64,000 nt of DNA from Lachnospiraceae bacterium (lineage in GTDB: Bacteria > Bacillota > Clostridia > Lachnospirales > Lachnospiraceae): the NCBI GenBank assembly GCA_014804425.1, contig JAAUZV010000020.1:1-64000 (forward strand). The letters are read 5' to 3'. The notes beneath the pieces were generated by a model that made no database searches, was not told where the DNA came from, and saw only the letters and a list, made by a program, of their open reading frames with translations. Both the position numbers and the translations under genes were made by a program. Positions 55,001-63,136 of the stretch are shown here, in pieces; the stretch's first letter is position 1, and the number at the start of each line of letters is the position of its first letter.

Positions 55001-55628
55001 GGACGGTGCGCTTACAAGTACCTTCCGCTATATGGAGGACGGAAGCTTCAACACCATGGATGAGGATGAGTACGAGCTGCCGGAGGATGCCATGATCGGT
55101 CTGGTGCATCCCATCGAGCTTGACGAAGAAAGTCTGAAAACATGGAAGGAACAATTATCCGACTATGAGGTGACCCAGCCCATCGAACAGCTCGAGCGTC
55201 CTATTTACCGGATCACGGAGGAGGAAAAGAAGCAGAAGGAGCTTACCCGTTTCGGCGGTAAGCTGCTGAACGGCTTATCCTTGTCCGGCAAGCTCCAGAG
55301 TCAGGGCTGGTACAGAGGAAGCGTGCAGGATGCCGGCGGATATTACGATTTCTACAGAGAGGACGGAAATGTGGGCGTTGACCTGGAATTCTCCGGCAGC
55401 TTTGTGGGAGATGAAAACGATGAAGTGACCGTCTACAGCGCAAAATTCTATAAAGCGCGTACGGTGGAGCGCGGCAGCTATGTCTATGACATGGTAAAGG
55501 AGGAGAATCAATATGCACTCTCTGAGGTAAGTCCCAGATATTTCAGCGAGATCGTTTTACAGCTTACCAAGGCGACCGCATCCAGTCAGGAACAGCTTCC
55601 CTATCCGGAGTGCAAAAAGAACCAATAA
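52089..55628 (+). CDS. DUF4132 protein (YehI/MolR-like)
   Basis: This 1179-residue protein is the last and largest of the operon. It is mostly helical, with HEAT-like stretches near 560-660 and 750-850 (for example A-V-Y-V-S-H-R-E-W-E-P-Q). The C-terminal about 350 residues carry the DUF4132 region, including W-K-E-L-F-V-K-N-P-V near 953 and L-S-G-K-L-Q-S-Q-G-W-Y-R near 1066. E. coli YehI and MolR are similar in size and domain, and lie with yehL-M-P-Q. AAAGGGGG precedes the ATG, 17 bases after the SWIM gene. The function is unknown. Confidence 0.82.
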   Translation: MNLSEERNYQKRMDTLDLMGLTEQNRILAEQYLDMTGPENRELLEKAEHQDFSVLDQEKRRKCNEYAEHLKKRGRMDEVGRYVRFAAAVGGSTAYYVLLTYGWNLNAYQEFLTREQTAAMRAEGIAWNNYALKNAVSGVDQKNPKVLRDAMNLCYHKSDNARVLLAGISLYHTRSEKAQGGFLKALFSKGTPEEGVQDAVKCVESNLIGSISNLFTGARPTDAEIQKLQSYVRDGKVNEPFPQELYDILRGKQISEYLETLLAGVAFLAIEHSSKCVSFLCLTAAMDAQINKDTTLDICIKIGDRVWFFDHIGELENLLPIKKESYVLWCLRQGADAPLRRMIQNHPEVIKQVISKLSTDDYQYLLKKAETANPKLYQEMSLSSDGEFRVKLAEELVGRINKGKVEAKQYLLGEENLDALYPFVEEWRGGYDYDSNRCGKIRTLKSNSKEQQMYRRAVVLEGLGMKSQYFRSYWYDGSNSVDKQEIMDILKIYGEEQLPFAYQMDSLGAIYDGFYSEKSKVAYMDECVSVLRMKKPEWGGEFASAAKEGSAIVRYLCIRVLDYFWQEYSEVLLSCAMDSSKQVRELLEAVYVSHREWEPQIKAMLSSKKSQEREMSVLVLKKWGVSSYRDAFEAALAVEKSKKIKELLQNCLGIESDEAEQAGEQTTGELAKAILKGGKKRKVAWVFETGAPFTEVHKLDGTPASEDDLAAVLVAYADMNIPGVNKEAAKLAADLNAKELAFYMGMLFNKWLETGAESKKKWVLYATSIHGGEEIVPVLHAQIKDWAEASRGAIAADAVKALSVNGSPTALLIVDQISRKFKHRQVRKAAADALTYAAKELGITRAELEDRIVPNLGFNERMEQTFDYGTRSFKVTLTAALELQVYDEDGKKVKSLPAPGKKDDPEKSKAASDAYKLLKKQLKAVVTNQKLRLEQALSAERLWKAEQWKELFVKNPVMHQFAIGLIWGVYADGALTSTFRYMEDGSFNTMDEDEYELPEDAMIGLVHPIELDEESLKTWKEQLSDYEVTQPIEQLERPIYRITEEEKKQKELTRFGGKLLNGLSLSGKLQSQGWYRGSVQDAGGYYDFYREDGNVGVDLEFSGSFVGDENDEVTVYSAKFYKARTVERGSYVYDMVKEENQYALSEVSPRYFSEIVLQLTKATASSQEQLPYPECKKNQ

Positions 55629-55694
55629 AGCCGAGCGGGAAATAGTCGGGAACAGTAGAATGGCAACATCCAAAATTTCGGATGATAGATGGGA

Positions 55695-55723
55695 TTGAGC
55701 ATATCATCGGACTGTGATAAAAT
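55695..55723 (+). promoter_or_regulatory. Promoter of the CyuA-like gene
   Basis: TTGAGC (55695-55700) and TAAAAT (55718-55723) are 17 bases apart, 27 bases ahead of the start codon. Confidence 0.65.
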
Positions 55724-55750
55724 GAAATCGTGATTTGGAGATTAGATGAT

Positions 55751-57019
55751 ATGGAAAAAACAAGCAAAATCTATCAAACTTATGTATCCATTTTGAAGAA
55801 GGAATTGGTTCCGGCAATGGGGTGCACGGAACCTGTTGCCATTGCATATTGCGCGGCAAAGGCAAGAGACGTGTTAGGATTTCAGCCAAAGCAGGTGGAG
55901 ATTTATGCAAGCGGCAATATCATCAAAAATGTAAAAAGTGTGATCGTACCGAACAGCGGCGGCAGAAAAGGACTGGAGACTGCTGCTGCGCTTGGAATCC
56001 TTTATGGCGATGCTGACAAGCAATTACAGGTTATTTCTCAGGTGAGTCAGGAACAGATAGAATCCCTCGGAGTGAAAATGACAGAGATGTCATACAAGGT
56101 AAAACATCTGGAGAGCGATCATGTATTGGATATGAAGCTGGTACTGAAAGGTGCCGGGCAGGAAGCTTCTGTTCAAATTCAGGACACACATACGAATATT
56201 GTCCGAATCGAGAAGGATGGAGAGCTTCTGTACGAAAATAATGAGTCTGCGGCGGATCAAGAGAATGAATTGGATTATGATCTTTTGACGGTAGAGGAAA
56301 TCTACAATTTTGCAAATGAAGCGGAGCTTTCCGATGTAAAAGAAGTACTCCTAAGACAAATGGAATGTAATGTCAGGATAGCGGAAGTCGGACTGAAGGA
56401 ACGCTACGGAGCCGGGATCGGTAAAGTGATCGCGTGCAGGGGGGATGATGCCCGAACGCAGGCAGTCGCATATGCGGCCGCTGCGTCTGATGCGAGAATG
56501 GGTGGCTGCGAGCTGCCGGTGGTGATCAATTCCGGAAGCGGCAATCAGGGGATCACGGCAAGCCTTCCGGTGATCGTATATGCAAGATATTTTCGAAAAT
56601 CGGAGGAGGAGCTGCTTAGGGCGCTGATCGTCTCTAATCTGGTGACCCTGCATTTGAAGAGCGGGATCGGAAGGCTGTCAGCCTACTGTGGAGTTGTCAG
56701 TGCGGGCGTGGGCGCCGGCGCAGGGATCGCCTATCTGCTGACCAAGGACAGACGGGTAATTGAACATGAGATCGTGAATGCCGTTGCCATTGCAAGCGGA
56801 ATGATATGTGATGGCGCCAAGCCAAGCTGTGCTGCTAAAATTGTGATAGCGGTCGAAGCCGGTATTTTGGGATTTGAAATGTATGAAAAAGGAAACCAAT
56901 TCTACGCAGGAGACGGACTTGTGAGCAAAGGTGTCGAGAACACGATCCATAATATATCAGAGCTGGGCCGTGACGGAATGCGCGAGACGGATAAGAAGAT
57001 CATTCAGATGATGACTTGA
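55751..57019 (+). CDS. UPF0597 / L-cysteine desulfidase-serine dehydratase family protein
   Basis: This 422-residue enzyme is related to archaeal L-cysteine desulfidase and to CyuA (YhaM), which break down L-cysteine to pyruvate, sulfide and ammonia. The Fe-S ligand motif A-M-G-C-T-E-P near 23 is present, as are further Cys residues in S-A-Y-C-G-V-V-S-A-G near 304, and C-D-G-A-K-P-S-C near 344. The ATG at 55751 follows GGAG. An Amt-PII ammonium transporter lies downstream with its own promoter, so shared nitrogen control is possible. Confidence 0.85.
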   Translation: MEKTSKIYQTYVSILKKELVPAMGCTEPVAIAYCAAKARDVLGFQPKQVEIYASGNIIKNVKSVIVPNSGGRKGLETAAALGILYGDADKQLQVISQVSQEQIESLGVKMTEMSYKVKHLESDHVLDMKLVLKGAGQEASVQIQDTHTNIVRIEKDGELLYENNESAADQENELDYDLLTVEEIYNFANEAELSDVKEVLLRQMECNVRIAEVGLKERYGAGIGKVIACRGDDARTQAVAYAAAASDARMGGCELPVVINSGSGNQGITASLPVIVYARYFRKSEEELLRALIVSNLVTLHLKSGIGRLSAYCGVVSAGVGAGAGIAYLLTKDRRVIEHEIVNAVAIASGMICDGAKPSCAAKIVIAVEAGILGFEMYEKGNQFYAGDGLVSKGVENTIHNISELGRDGMRETDKKIIQMMT

Positions 57020-57046
57020 AGACGGCTCTTAAATGACAAAAAAATG

Positions 57047-57075
57047 TTGACAGATAAAAAACAAGGTGTTATAGT
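57047..57075 (+). promoter_or_regulatory. Strong promoter of amt
   Basis: A consensus TTGACA (57047-57052) and TATAGT (57070-57075) are 17 bases apart. Confidence 0.85.
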
Positions 57076-57091
57076 ACCAGTTGAAAAGCAA

Positions 57092-57127
57092 GGGCGCTTG
57101 AGAGAGAATCTCGAGCGCTCTTTTTTT
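57092..57127 (+). promoter_or_regulatory. Transcription attenuator in the amt leader
   Basis: GGGCGCTTGAGA (57092-57103) pairs with TCTCGAGCGCTC (57109-57120) over a five-base loop, and T7 follows at 57121-57127. This is a full terminator between the promoter and the ribosome site of amt. An alternative small hairpin AAGC-AAGGGC-GCTT (57086-57099) overlaps its left arm and has a six-base loop with A1 and G4, as in ANTAR-protein targets; a matching second hairpin was not seen. Confidence 0.75.
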
Positions 57128-57145
57128 GCAGAGGAGGAGATTATT

Positions 57146-58939
57146 ATGACAGAGGAAGTAATGAATTTTGTGAACGACAATGTGTTCGGCGTCTGGTTTT
57201 TGATCGGCGCAGCGTTGGTGTTCTGGATGCAGGCGGGCTTCGCGATGGTGGAGACCGGCTTTACCAGAGCCAAGAACGCGGGAAACATTATCATGAAAAA
57301 CCTGATGGACTTCTGCATCGGTACCGTCATGTTTATTTTGATCGGCTTTGGTCTGCTGCTTGGCGAGGATCTTGTCGGTCTGATCGGGAAGCCGGGATTT
57401 GATATTTTTACGGCTTATGCGGATTTTGACTGGTCGAATTTTGTATTTAATCTGGTGTTCTGCGCGACCACGGCGACGATCGTGTCGGGAGCAATGGCGG
57501 AGCGGACGAAATTTTTGTCCTATTGCGTCTATTCCGGCGTGATCTCTGCGCTGATCTATCCGATCGAGGCGCACTGGGTATGGGGCGGCGGTTTTCTTGC
57601 ACAGATGGGCTTTCATGATTTTGCAGGATCGGCATGTATCCATATGGTCGGCGGCGTCTGCGCACTGATCGGAGCGAAGATGCTTGGTCCCCGCATCGGT
57701 AAATTTACGAGGGATAAAAAAGGAAAAATCACAAAGGTCAACGCCTTTCCGGGGCACAGCCTTCCGCTCGGCGCGCTCGGCGTATTTATTCTTTGGCTCG
57801 GATGGTACGGTTTTAACGGCGCGGCGGCAACAACGATTGCGGAGCTCGGTTCTATCTTTGTGACGACGACGATCGCACCGGCGATCGCGACGGTTGTGTG
57901 CATGATATTTACATGGGTCAGATACGGCAAACCCGATGTGTCAATGTGCCTGAATGCTTCGCTCGCGGGTCTGGTTGCGATCACGGCGTCCTGCGATGTG
58001 ACGGATGCGTTCGGTTCCATCGTGATCGGTGCGGTTGCCGGACTGCTTGTGGTATTCGGCGTATGGCTGTTGGATCATAAATTACATATCGACGATCCGG
58101 TCGGCGCGGTTGCGGTGCATTGCATGAACGGTATCTGGGGTACGATCGCGGCGGGATTATTCGCAACGGATACCGCACCCGCTTTTGCGAGAGGCTATGG
58201 GGACGGTGTGACATTCGGTGCGAATCAGATTGCCGGAAAAGGGCTTTTTTACGGCGGCGGTTTTAAGCTGTTAGGAATTCAGCTCTTGGGCATGGCAAGC
58301 ATCATTGCTTATACGGCGGTTATGATCATCATCACGTTTGCTCTGATCAGGGCAATCTTCGGACTGCGTGTATCGGAGGAAGAAGAAATCATCGGCTTAG
58401 ATTCGACGGAGCACGGTCTGCCGTCCGCATATTCCGGCTTCAGCATTATGGATGTATCCAATACCATGACGATGGAGGTCAACGAGAATACCGACCTCGG
58501 AAACGACGACTATGCGACCGCTTCCGAATTCCAGAAGAACGCGGCAGTAAAGGTTATGGAAGCGCCTGTCGCTGCTTCGTCAAGTGGTATTTATAAGGTT
58601 GTTGTGATTGCGAAGCTGTCACGTTTCGAGCGCTTAAAGACGGCGCTGAACAATTTAGGTGTCACGGGCATGACCATGACGCAGGTCATGGGCTGCGGTA
58701 TTCAAAAGGGCGCGGGTGAGAAGTACCGCGGTGCCGAGATTGACGCAACGCTGCTCCCGAAGGTGAAGCTGGAGGTTGTCGTCAGCAAGATTCCGGTTGA
58801 GGATGTGGTCGAGACCGTGAAAAAGACGCTTTATACCGGACACATCGGCGACGGAAAGATTTTCGTTTACAATGTGGACCGTGTCGTTAAGGTGCGTACC
58901 GGCGAGGAAAATTATGCGGCTCTGCAGGATGTGGAGTAA
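57146..58939 (+). CDS. amt: Ammonium transporter fused to a PII domain
   Basis: The first about 430 residues of this 597-residue protein are an Amt/Rh ammonium channel with eleven helices. Markers are A-G-F-A-M-V-E near 30, the pore His in I-E-A-H-W-V-W near 142, and V-A-V-H-C-M-N-G near 318. A linker of about 50 residues leads to a C-terminal PII (GlnB) domain from about 482, with K-Y-R-G-A-E-I-D and G-D-G-K-I-F-V. The fused PII can plug its own channel in response to nitrogen and energy signals. At the site of Tyr51, the uridylylated residue of E. coli GlnB, the sequence has Ile (about 532). The ATG at 57146 follows GAGGAGGAG. Confidence 0.94.
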   Translation: MTEEVMNFVNDNVFGVWFLIGAALVFWMQAGFAMVETGFTRAKNAGNIIMKNLMDFCIGTVMFILIGFGLLLGEDLVGLIGKPGFDIFTAYADFDWSNFVFNLVFCATTATIVSGAMAERTKFLSYCVYSGVISALIYPIEAHWVWGGGFLAQMGFHDFAGSACIHMVGGVCALIGAKMLGPRIGKFTRDKKGKITKVNAFPGHSLPLGALGVFILWLGWYGFNGAAATTIAELGSIFVTTTIAPAIATVVCMIFTWVRYGKPDVSMCLNASLAGLVAITASCDVTDAFGSIVIGAVAGLLVVFGVWLLDHKLHIDDPVGAVAVHCMNGIWGTIAAGLFATDTAPAFARGYGDGVTFGANQIAGKGLFYGGGFKLLGIQLLGMASIIAYTAVMIIITFALIRAIFGLRVSEEEEIIGLDSTEHGLPSAYSGFSIMDVSNTMTMEVNENTDLGNDDYATASEFQKNAAVKVMEAPVAASSSGIYKVVVIAKLSRFERLKTALNNLGVTGMTMTQVMGCGIQKGAGEKYRGAEIDATLLPKVKLEVVVSKIPVEDVVETVKKTLYTGHIGDGKIFVYNVDRVVKVRTGEENYAALQDVE

Positions 58940-58979
58940 ACGGTATTCACAAAATAGGATGGAATCAATAGAGATAGCG

Positions 58980-59013
58980 CTCCCCGCATGCTTTGGCATG
59001 CGGGGAGTTTTTT
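58980..59013 (+). terminator. Terminator after amt
   Basis: CTCCCCGCATGC pairs with GCATGCGGGGAG over a short TTTG loop, followed by T6. Confidence 0.9.
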
Positions 59014-59052
59014 GATATGGAAGGTTTTTAATTTGGGTTCTTGTTTTTTTCG

Positions 59053-59394
59053 TTAATCTTCATCTGCAACGAACTGATAATCGATTTCGATTGGAACATC
59101 AGGGACCTGTTTTGCCAGTTCTTTACGAAACTTTGTTAAAAGTTTTTCAAATTTTTTATGGGGTTGATATTGTACATATATCATGATTTGAAAACAATGA
59201 ATGTTTTCCGGATAAGTGTCTTTATAGTCTCCGTTTAAAATATAATTGATATAATTATTCAGCTTTTCCTGTAATAGCAGCAAATGGCCTCTCACAAACT
59301 GCCAATCCAAATGGTCTGTGATCACAAGGATTAATTTGGATTGATCCACTTTGTCCAGTCCCATAAAGTCTACTTTGTCTAATTCATTGATCAT
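59053..59394 (-). CDS. DUF6572-like small protein
   Basis: This 113-residue cytosolic protein resembles DUF6572. It shows I-T-D-H-L-D-W near 26, H-L-L-L-L-Q-E-K-L-N near 37 and Y-I-N-Y-I-L-N-G-D-Y after it. AGGAGGG precedes the start at 59394. It stands alone between amt and the protease. The function is unknown; family members often occur near toxin-immunity loci, but no toxin is seen here. Confidence 0.65.
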   Translation of the reverse strand: MINELDKVDFMGLDKVDQSKLILVITDHLDWQFVRGHLLLLQEKLNNYINYILNGDYKDTYPENIHCFQIMIYVQYQPHKKFEKLLTKFRKELAKQVPDVPIEIDYQFVADED

Positions 59395-59574
59395 GTGAAC
59401 CCTCCTGTAATAAATTTAGGTATCATTGGTCTGTCTGAAAACAATTGCACAGCATGGAGATTCATGTCATGTTAAGTGTACCATAAATGACAAATAACGG
59501 AAACCGTGTTTTTGATTTTGCCGTACTATTCACAAAGAGCGGGGCAATTTGGCGAAATTCGATTCTATACGTGC

Positions 59575-59603
59575 TTGCGGACATGACGCCGGGATGATAA
59601 AAT
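59575..59603 (+). promoter_or_regulatory. Promoter of the protease-FHA gene
   Basis: TTGCGG (59575-59580) and TAAAAT (59598-59603) are 17 bases apart. Confidence 0.6.
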
Positions 59604-59670
59604 AAACATGATTACGTAAAAAATGAAACAAGCTACGCAGATGAAGCGGAAGACAGATAGGGGAACGGAT

Positions 59671-61017
59671 ATGAGAAAAGCGGGAAGAGGAATGATCGCA
59701 GGGCTGGCATGTGCGCTGCTTTTTGCGGGAAGTATAAAGACAGAGGCGACAGGGCGCGCGACGCAGAAGGTCTTGGATGCGCGAAACGGCGTTGTCAGAG
59801 TCATGTATGAGGATAAGGATTATTATTACATGGGATCCGCGTTCGGTGTCGGAAGTGCGGGAGAGGAGACAGATCTGTTTGTCACCTGTTATCATGTCGT
59901 AAATCCGAATTATGATGATGATGAGACGTATGAGTCGGTTTATATTGCAACGGGGGATACGCTTGACGATGGCAATTATGACGTCGAGGTGCTCTATGCG
60001 GATGCCATGACGGATATTGCGATCCTGCGGACAGAGCGAAAGGTCGCGGGCAGAGTGGCGCTGCCGATGATCGCCAGTGAGAATATTGAAGTTACGACGC
60101 AGGTGTATACGCTCGGTTATCCGGGTATTGCGGACGAGTATGCTGACCAGACTTATTATGACGGGGATTTTTCTTCGCTTGTGAAGGATCAGATGATCAC
60201 ATCCGGCATTATTACAAAATGTAGCGTCATCTCTGACGGCGTGGATTATTTTTTGATCGATGCAGACATCAATCACGGCAATTCGGGCGGGCCGACAGTG
60301 ACGGTGCAGGGCTATGTCATCGGCATCAACGAGGCGATCGCGGCGGATTCCGACGGCGGAAACTGGATCGGTTTTGTCACGCATGTGGACTATGTCATGG
60401 ATGCGCTCGACAACCTGCATATTTCTTATGACAAGATCAGCGCGTCGCAGTATGAATACGATCTGCAGGAGCAGCCTGCGGTACCTGTGGTTGCGGAGGG
60501 GGACGAAAACGAAAAGAAAAGCGGTCCTGATCTGTATGTGATCCTTTTGGCAGTCGCAGTTGCCATTGTGTTTTTGATTGTGTTGATCTTCCTGATCTAT
60601 ATGATCCGTCGCGATAAAAAGCGCGAGGCGCAGATTGCGAGGGAAAGAGAACAGTACATGGCGCGCAGGCATATGGAAGCATACCAGAGCGCTATGCCGG
60701 TGCGGGGAGCGCCGAAGATCATCGGTACGCAGGGAATTTTTGCAAACAACAGCTTTACCGTCACCGGATGTATGGTGATGGGGCGCAGCAGGGCGAAATG
60801 CCATCTTCTTTTCCCGGAGAATACGCCCGGCGTAAGTAAGGTGCATTGTGAGCTGCGCATCATGAACGGCGGGCTGTACTTGATGGACAGAGGATCGAGC
60901 TACGGGACATTTCTCGGTAACGGGGCGCGCTTGAGCCCGAACCAGCCGTATCTCTTACACGACGGTGAGGTCTTTTTCCTGGCAGCGCCGCAGCACAGCT
61001 TCCTGGTGAGAATCTAA
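59671..61017 (+). CDS. HtrA-like serine protease with C-terminal FHA domain
   Basis: This 448-residue protein has a signal or anchor helix (about 8-25), then a trypsin-like domain outside the membrane with the triad His about 74 (C-Y-H-V-V), Asp about 115 (T-D-I-A-I) and Ser about 205 (G-N-S-G-G-P). A second helix (about 289-313) crosses the membrane. Inside is a forkhead-associated domain from about 360 to 448 with G-R-S near 370, S-K-V-H-C near 389 and R-G-S-S-Y-G-T-F near 408. FHA domains bind phosphothreonine, so the protease may be tied to Ser/Thr kinase signalling. No PDZ domain is present. The ATG at 59671 follows AGGGGA. Confidence 0.88.
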   Translation: MRKAGRGMIAGLACALLFAGSIKTEATGRATQKVLDARNGVVRVMYEDKDYYYMGSAFGVGSAGEETDLFVTCYHVVNPNYDDDETYESVYIATGDTLDDGNYDVEVLYADAMTDIAILRTERKVAGRVALPMIASENIEVTTQVYTLGYPGIADEYADQTYYDGDFSSLVKDQMITSGIITKCSVISDGVDYFLIDADINHGNSGGPTVTVQGYVIGINEAIAADSDGGNWIGFVTHVDYVMDALDNLHISYDKISASQYEYDLQEQPAVPVVAEGDENEKKSGPDLYVILLAVAVAIVFLIVLIFLIYMIRRDKKREAQIAREREQYMARRHMEAYQSAMPVRGAPKIIGTQGIFANNSFTVTGCMVMGRSRAKCHLLFPENTPGVSKVHCELRIMNGGLYLMDRGSSYGTFLGNGARLSPNQPYLLHDGEVFFLAAPQHSFLVRI

Positions 61018-61097
61018 TACTATGGCGGGAGCTTTCGCAATTTCCTGTTAAATGATTTATAGGAAATAGATAAACATGCTAGATAGCGTTCATGATC

Positions 61098-61230
61098 GTA
61101 CAAAATATACAAATCCATAAGCAGGCACTATGAAACCGCCGGTACTTACATGCGGTATTTTCGCATGTTATGTACCGTTGCGGTTGAATCGTAGCGAAAG
61201 CGTGCCTGCGTTGGATTGTATATTTTGTAC
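61098..61230. repeat. 133-bp MITE-like long palindrome
   Basis: Outer arms at 61098-61128 and 61202-61230 (starting GTACAAAATATACA) match with few mismatches. An inner hairpin nests inside: AACCGC/GCGGTT, CGGTAC/GTACCG and ACATGCG/CGCATGT around GTATTTT at 61155-61161. Nearly the whole stretch can fold on itself. No clear target-site duplication flanks it. It lies in the 285-base gap ahead of the ABC exporter; the rest of that gap shows nothing else. Confidence 0.7.
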
Positions 61231-61302
61231 ATTCCAAATACTAAATTTATGCGCTTCGTAAATTCCCAATAAATACTTCAATAAAAGGAGATTATATCCG
61301 AC

Positions 61303-63135
61303 ATGAAAAAACTGTTGGTATATCTGAAGGATTATAAAAAAGAAACGGTTCTTGCGCCGCTGTTTAAGATGCTGGAGGCGACGTTTGAACTGTTTGTGCC
61401 GTTGGTGATGGCGGACATCATCGACGTCGGGATCGCACATGGGGACAGGCATTATATTTATATGCGCTGTCTCTTGTTGGTTGTGCTCGGCATTATCGGT
61501 CTGACCTGCTCTCTAACGGCGCAGTATTTTGCGGCAAAGGCGGCGGTCGGTTTTGCCGCCGGCATGAAAAGTGGGCTGTATCGCCACATTCAGAGCTTAT
61601 CGTTTACCGAATTAGATACGTTGGGCGCTTCCACGATGATCACGCGCATGACGTCGGACGCTAATCAGGTGCAGAACGGAGTGAACATGGTGCTGCGCCT
61701 GTTTTTGCGCTCACCCTTTATCGTGTTCGGCGCAATGGTAATGGCGTTTACGATCGATGTGAAGGCGGCGCTTATTTTTGTTGTCACGATTCCGCTGCTG
61801 TGCGTGGTCGTGTTCGGGATCATGGCAATCAGCATCCCGCTTTACCGGAAGGTGCAGGCGGGATTAGATCAGGTTTTGGGAATTACGAGGGAAAACTTAA
61901 CGGGTGCGCGTGTCATACGCGCGTTTCATAAAGAGGAATCTGAGATTGCCCGCTTTGATGAGAGCAACGATCATTTAACGGCAATGCAGAATTATGTCGG
62001 AAGAATTTCGGCGTTGATGAATCCGATCACCTATGTGATCATTAACCTTGCGACGGTAGTGCTGATCTATGTCGGCGCGGTGCAGGTCAATACCGGCAGT
62101 CTGACGCAGGGAAATGTCGTGGCGCTTGTCAATTATATGTCGCAGATTTTGGTGGAGCTCATCAAACTGGCGAATCTCATCGTCACGGTGACAAAGGCGG
62201 CTGCCTGCGCAAACCGGATTCAGAGCGTGTTTGATATGCAGCCGTCCATGGATAAGGGCGGCGCGGCAGGAGAGGCGGCGCAATCGACGAAAGCAGAGAG
62301 GCGAAGCGATGTGGGAACGGGCGAAACGAAGGAACAGGCGCATACGGCAGAAGCGGAGAGCCGAAGCGATACGACGGCTGTGCGGTTTTCGCATGTCAGT
62401 CTGTGCTACCATAGCGGAGGAGAGGCGGCGCTTGAGGAGATTGATTTTTCGGCTGAGAGAGGTCAGACGATCGGCATTATCGGCGGCACCGGTTCGGGAA
62501 AATCCTCCGTTGTAAATATGATCCCGCGTTTCTATGACGCGAGCGAGGGAAGTGTTCTGGTTGACGGAAAGGATGTGCGGGACTATTCCGTGCGCGAGCT
62601 TCGGGAAAAAATCGGCGTGGTATTGCAGAAGGCGGTTTTGTTTCAGGGAACGATCCGTGAGAATCTGAAGTGGGGAAAAGAGGACGCCTCGGACGAGGAA
62701 CTGTGGGAGGCGTTGACGCTCTCTCAGGCAGCGGATTTTGTGAGGGAAAAAGAAGGACAGCTTGACGCTCAGATCGAGCAGGGCGGAAAGAACCTGTCCG
62801 GAGGACAGAGACAGAGACTGACGATCGCGCGGGCGCTTGTGAAAAAGCCGGAGATTTTGATACTCGATGACAGCGCATCCGCATTGGATTATGCGACGGA
62901 TGCGAAGCTGCGCAGTGCGATCAAAGGAATGGACGGAAATACAACGGTGTTTATTGTCTCCCAAAGAACCGCGTCCATTATGCATGCCGACCGGATTCTG
63001 GTACTGGACGACGGCAGACTGGCAGGCATCGGTACGCATGAGCAGCTTCTTGCACAGTGCGAGGTATATCGGGAAATCTATGAGTCCCAGTTTAAGAAAG
63101 AGGCGGCTGAGGACAGTAGAGAGGGGGTGCGTTAG
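61303..63135 (+). CDS. ABC exporter, first half-transporter
   Basis: This 610-residue half-transporter has six helices (residues about 15-300) and an ABC domain. The ABC domain shows Walker A G-G-T-G-S-G-K-S near 397, signature L-S-G-G-Q near 497, Walker B L-I-L-D-D-S near 517 and Q-R in place of the H-loop H-R (I-V-S-Q-R near 550). Asp for the catalytic Glu and Gln for His are typical of the degenerate partner in heterodimeric exporters such as LmrC/BmrC. A charged linker of about 40 residues with repeated A-E-x-R-S-D separates the domains. AAAAGGAG precedes the ATG at 61303. The partner gene follows after one base. Confidence 0.92.
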   Translation: MKKLLVYLKDYKKETVLAPLFKMLEATFELFVPLVMADIIDVGIAHGDRHYIYMRCLLLVVLGIIGLTCSLTAQYFAAKAAVGFAAGMKSGLYRHIQSLSFTELDTLGASTMITRMTSDANQVQNGVNMVLRLFLRSPFIVFGAMVMAFTIDVKAALIFVVTIPLLCVVVFGIMAISIPLYRKVQAGLDQVLGITRENLTGARVIRAFHKEESEIARFDESNDHLTAMQNYVGRISALMNPITYVIINLATVVLIYVGAVQVNTGSLTQGNVVALVNYMSQILVELIKLANLIVTVTKAAACANRIQSVFDMQPSMDKGGAAGEAAQSTKAERRSDVGTGETKEQAHTAEAESRSDTTAVRFSHVSLCYHSGGEAALEEIDFSAERGQTIGIIGGTGSGKSSVVNMIPRFYDASEGSVLVDGKDVRDYSVRELREKIGVVLQKAVLFQGTIRENLKWGKEDASDEELWEALTLSQAADFVREKEGQLDAQIEQGGKNLSGGQRQRLTIARALVKKPEILILDDSASALDYATDAKLRSAIKGMDGNTTVFIVSQRTASIMHADRILVLDDGRLAGIGTHEQLLAQCEVYREIYESQFKKEAAEDSREGVR

Positions 63136-63136
63136 G

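Noticed and set aside
59530..60846. 438-codon minus-strand frame opposite the protease-FHA gene
   Set aside because: It is a shadow of the plus-strand gene: an unnatural Arg/His/Ile-rich composition, whereas the plus strand has the full catalytic triad and FHA motifs.
61975..63039. 354-codon minus-strand frame opposite the ABC exporter
   Set aside because: It is the complement of well-defined ABC motifs and has no ribosome site or domain.
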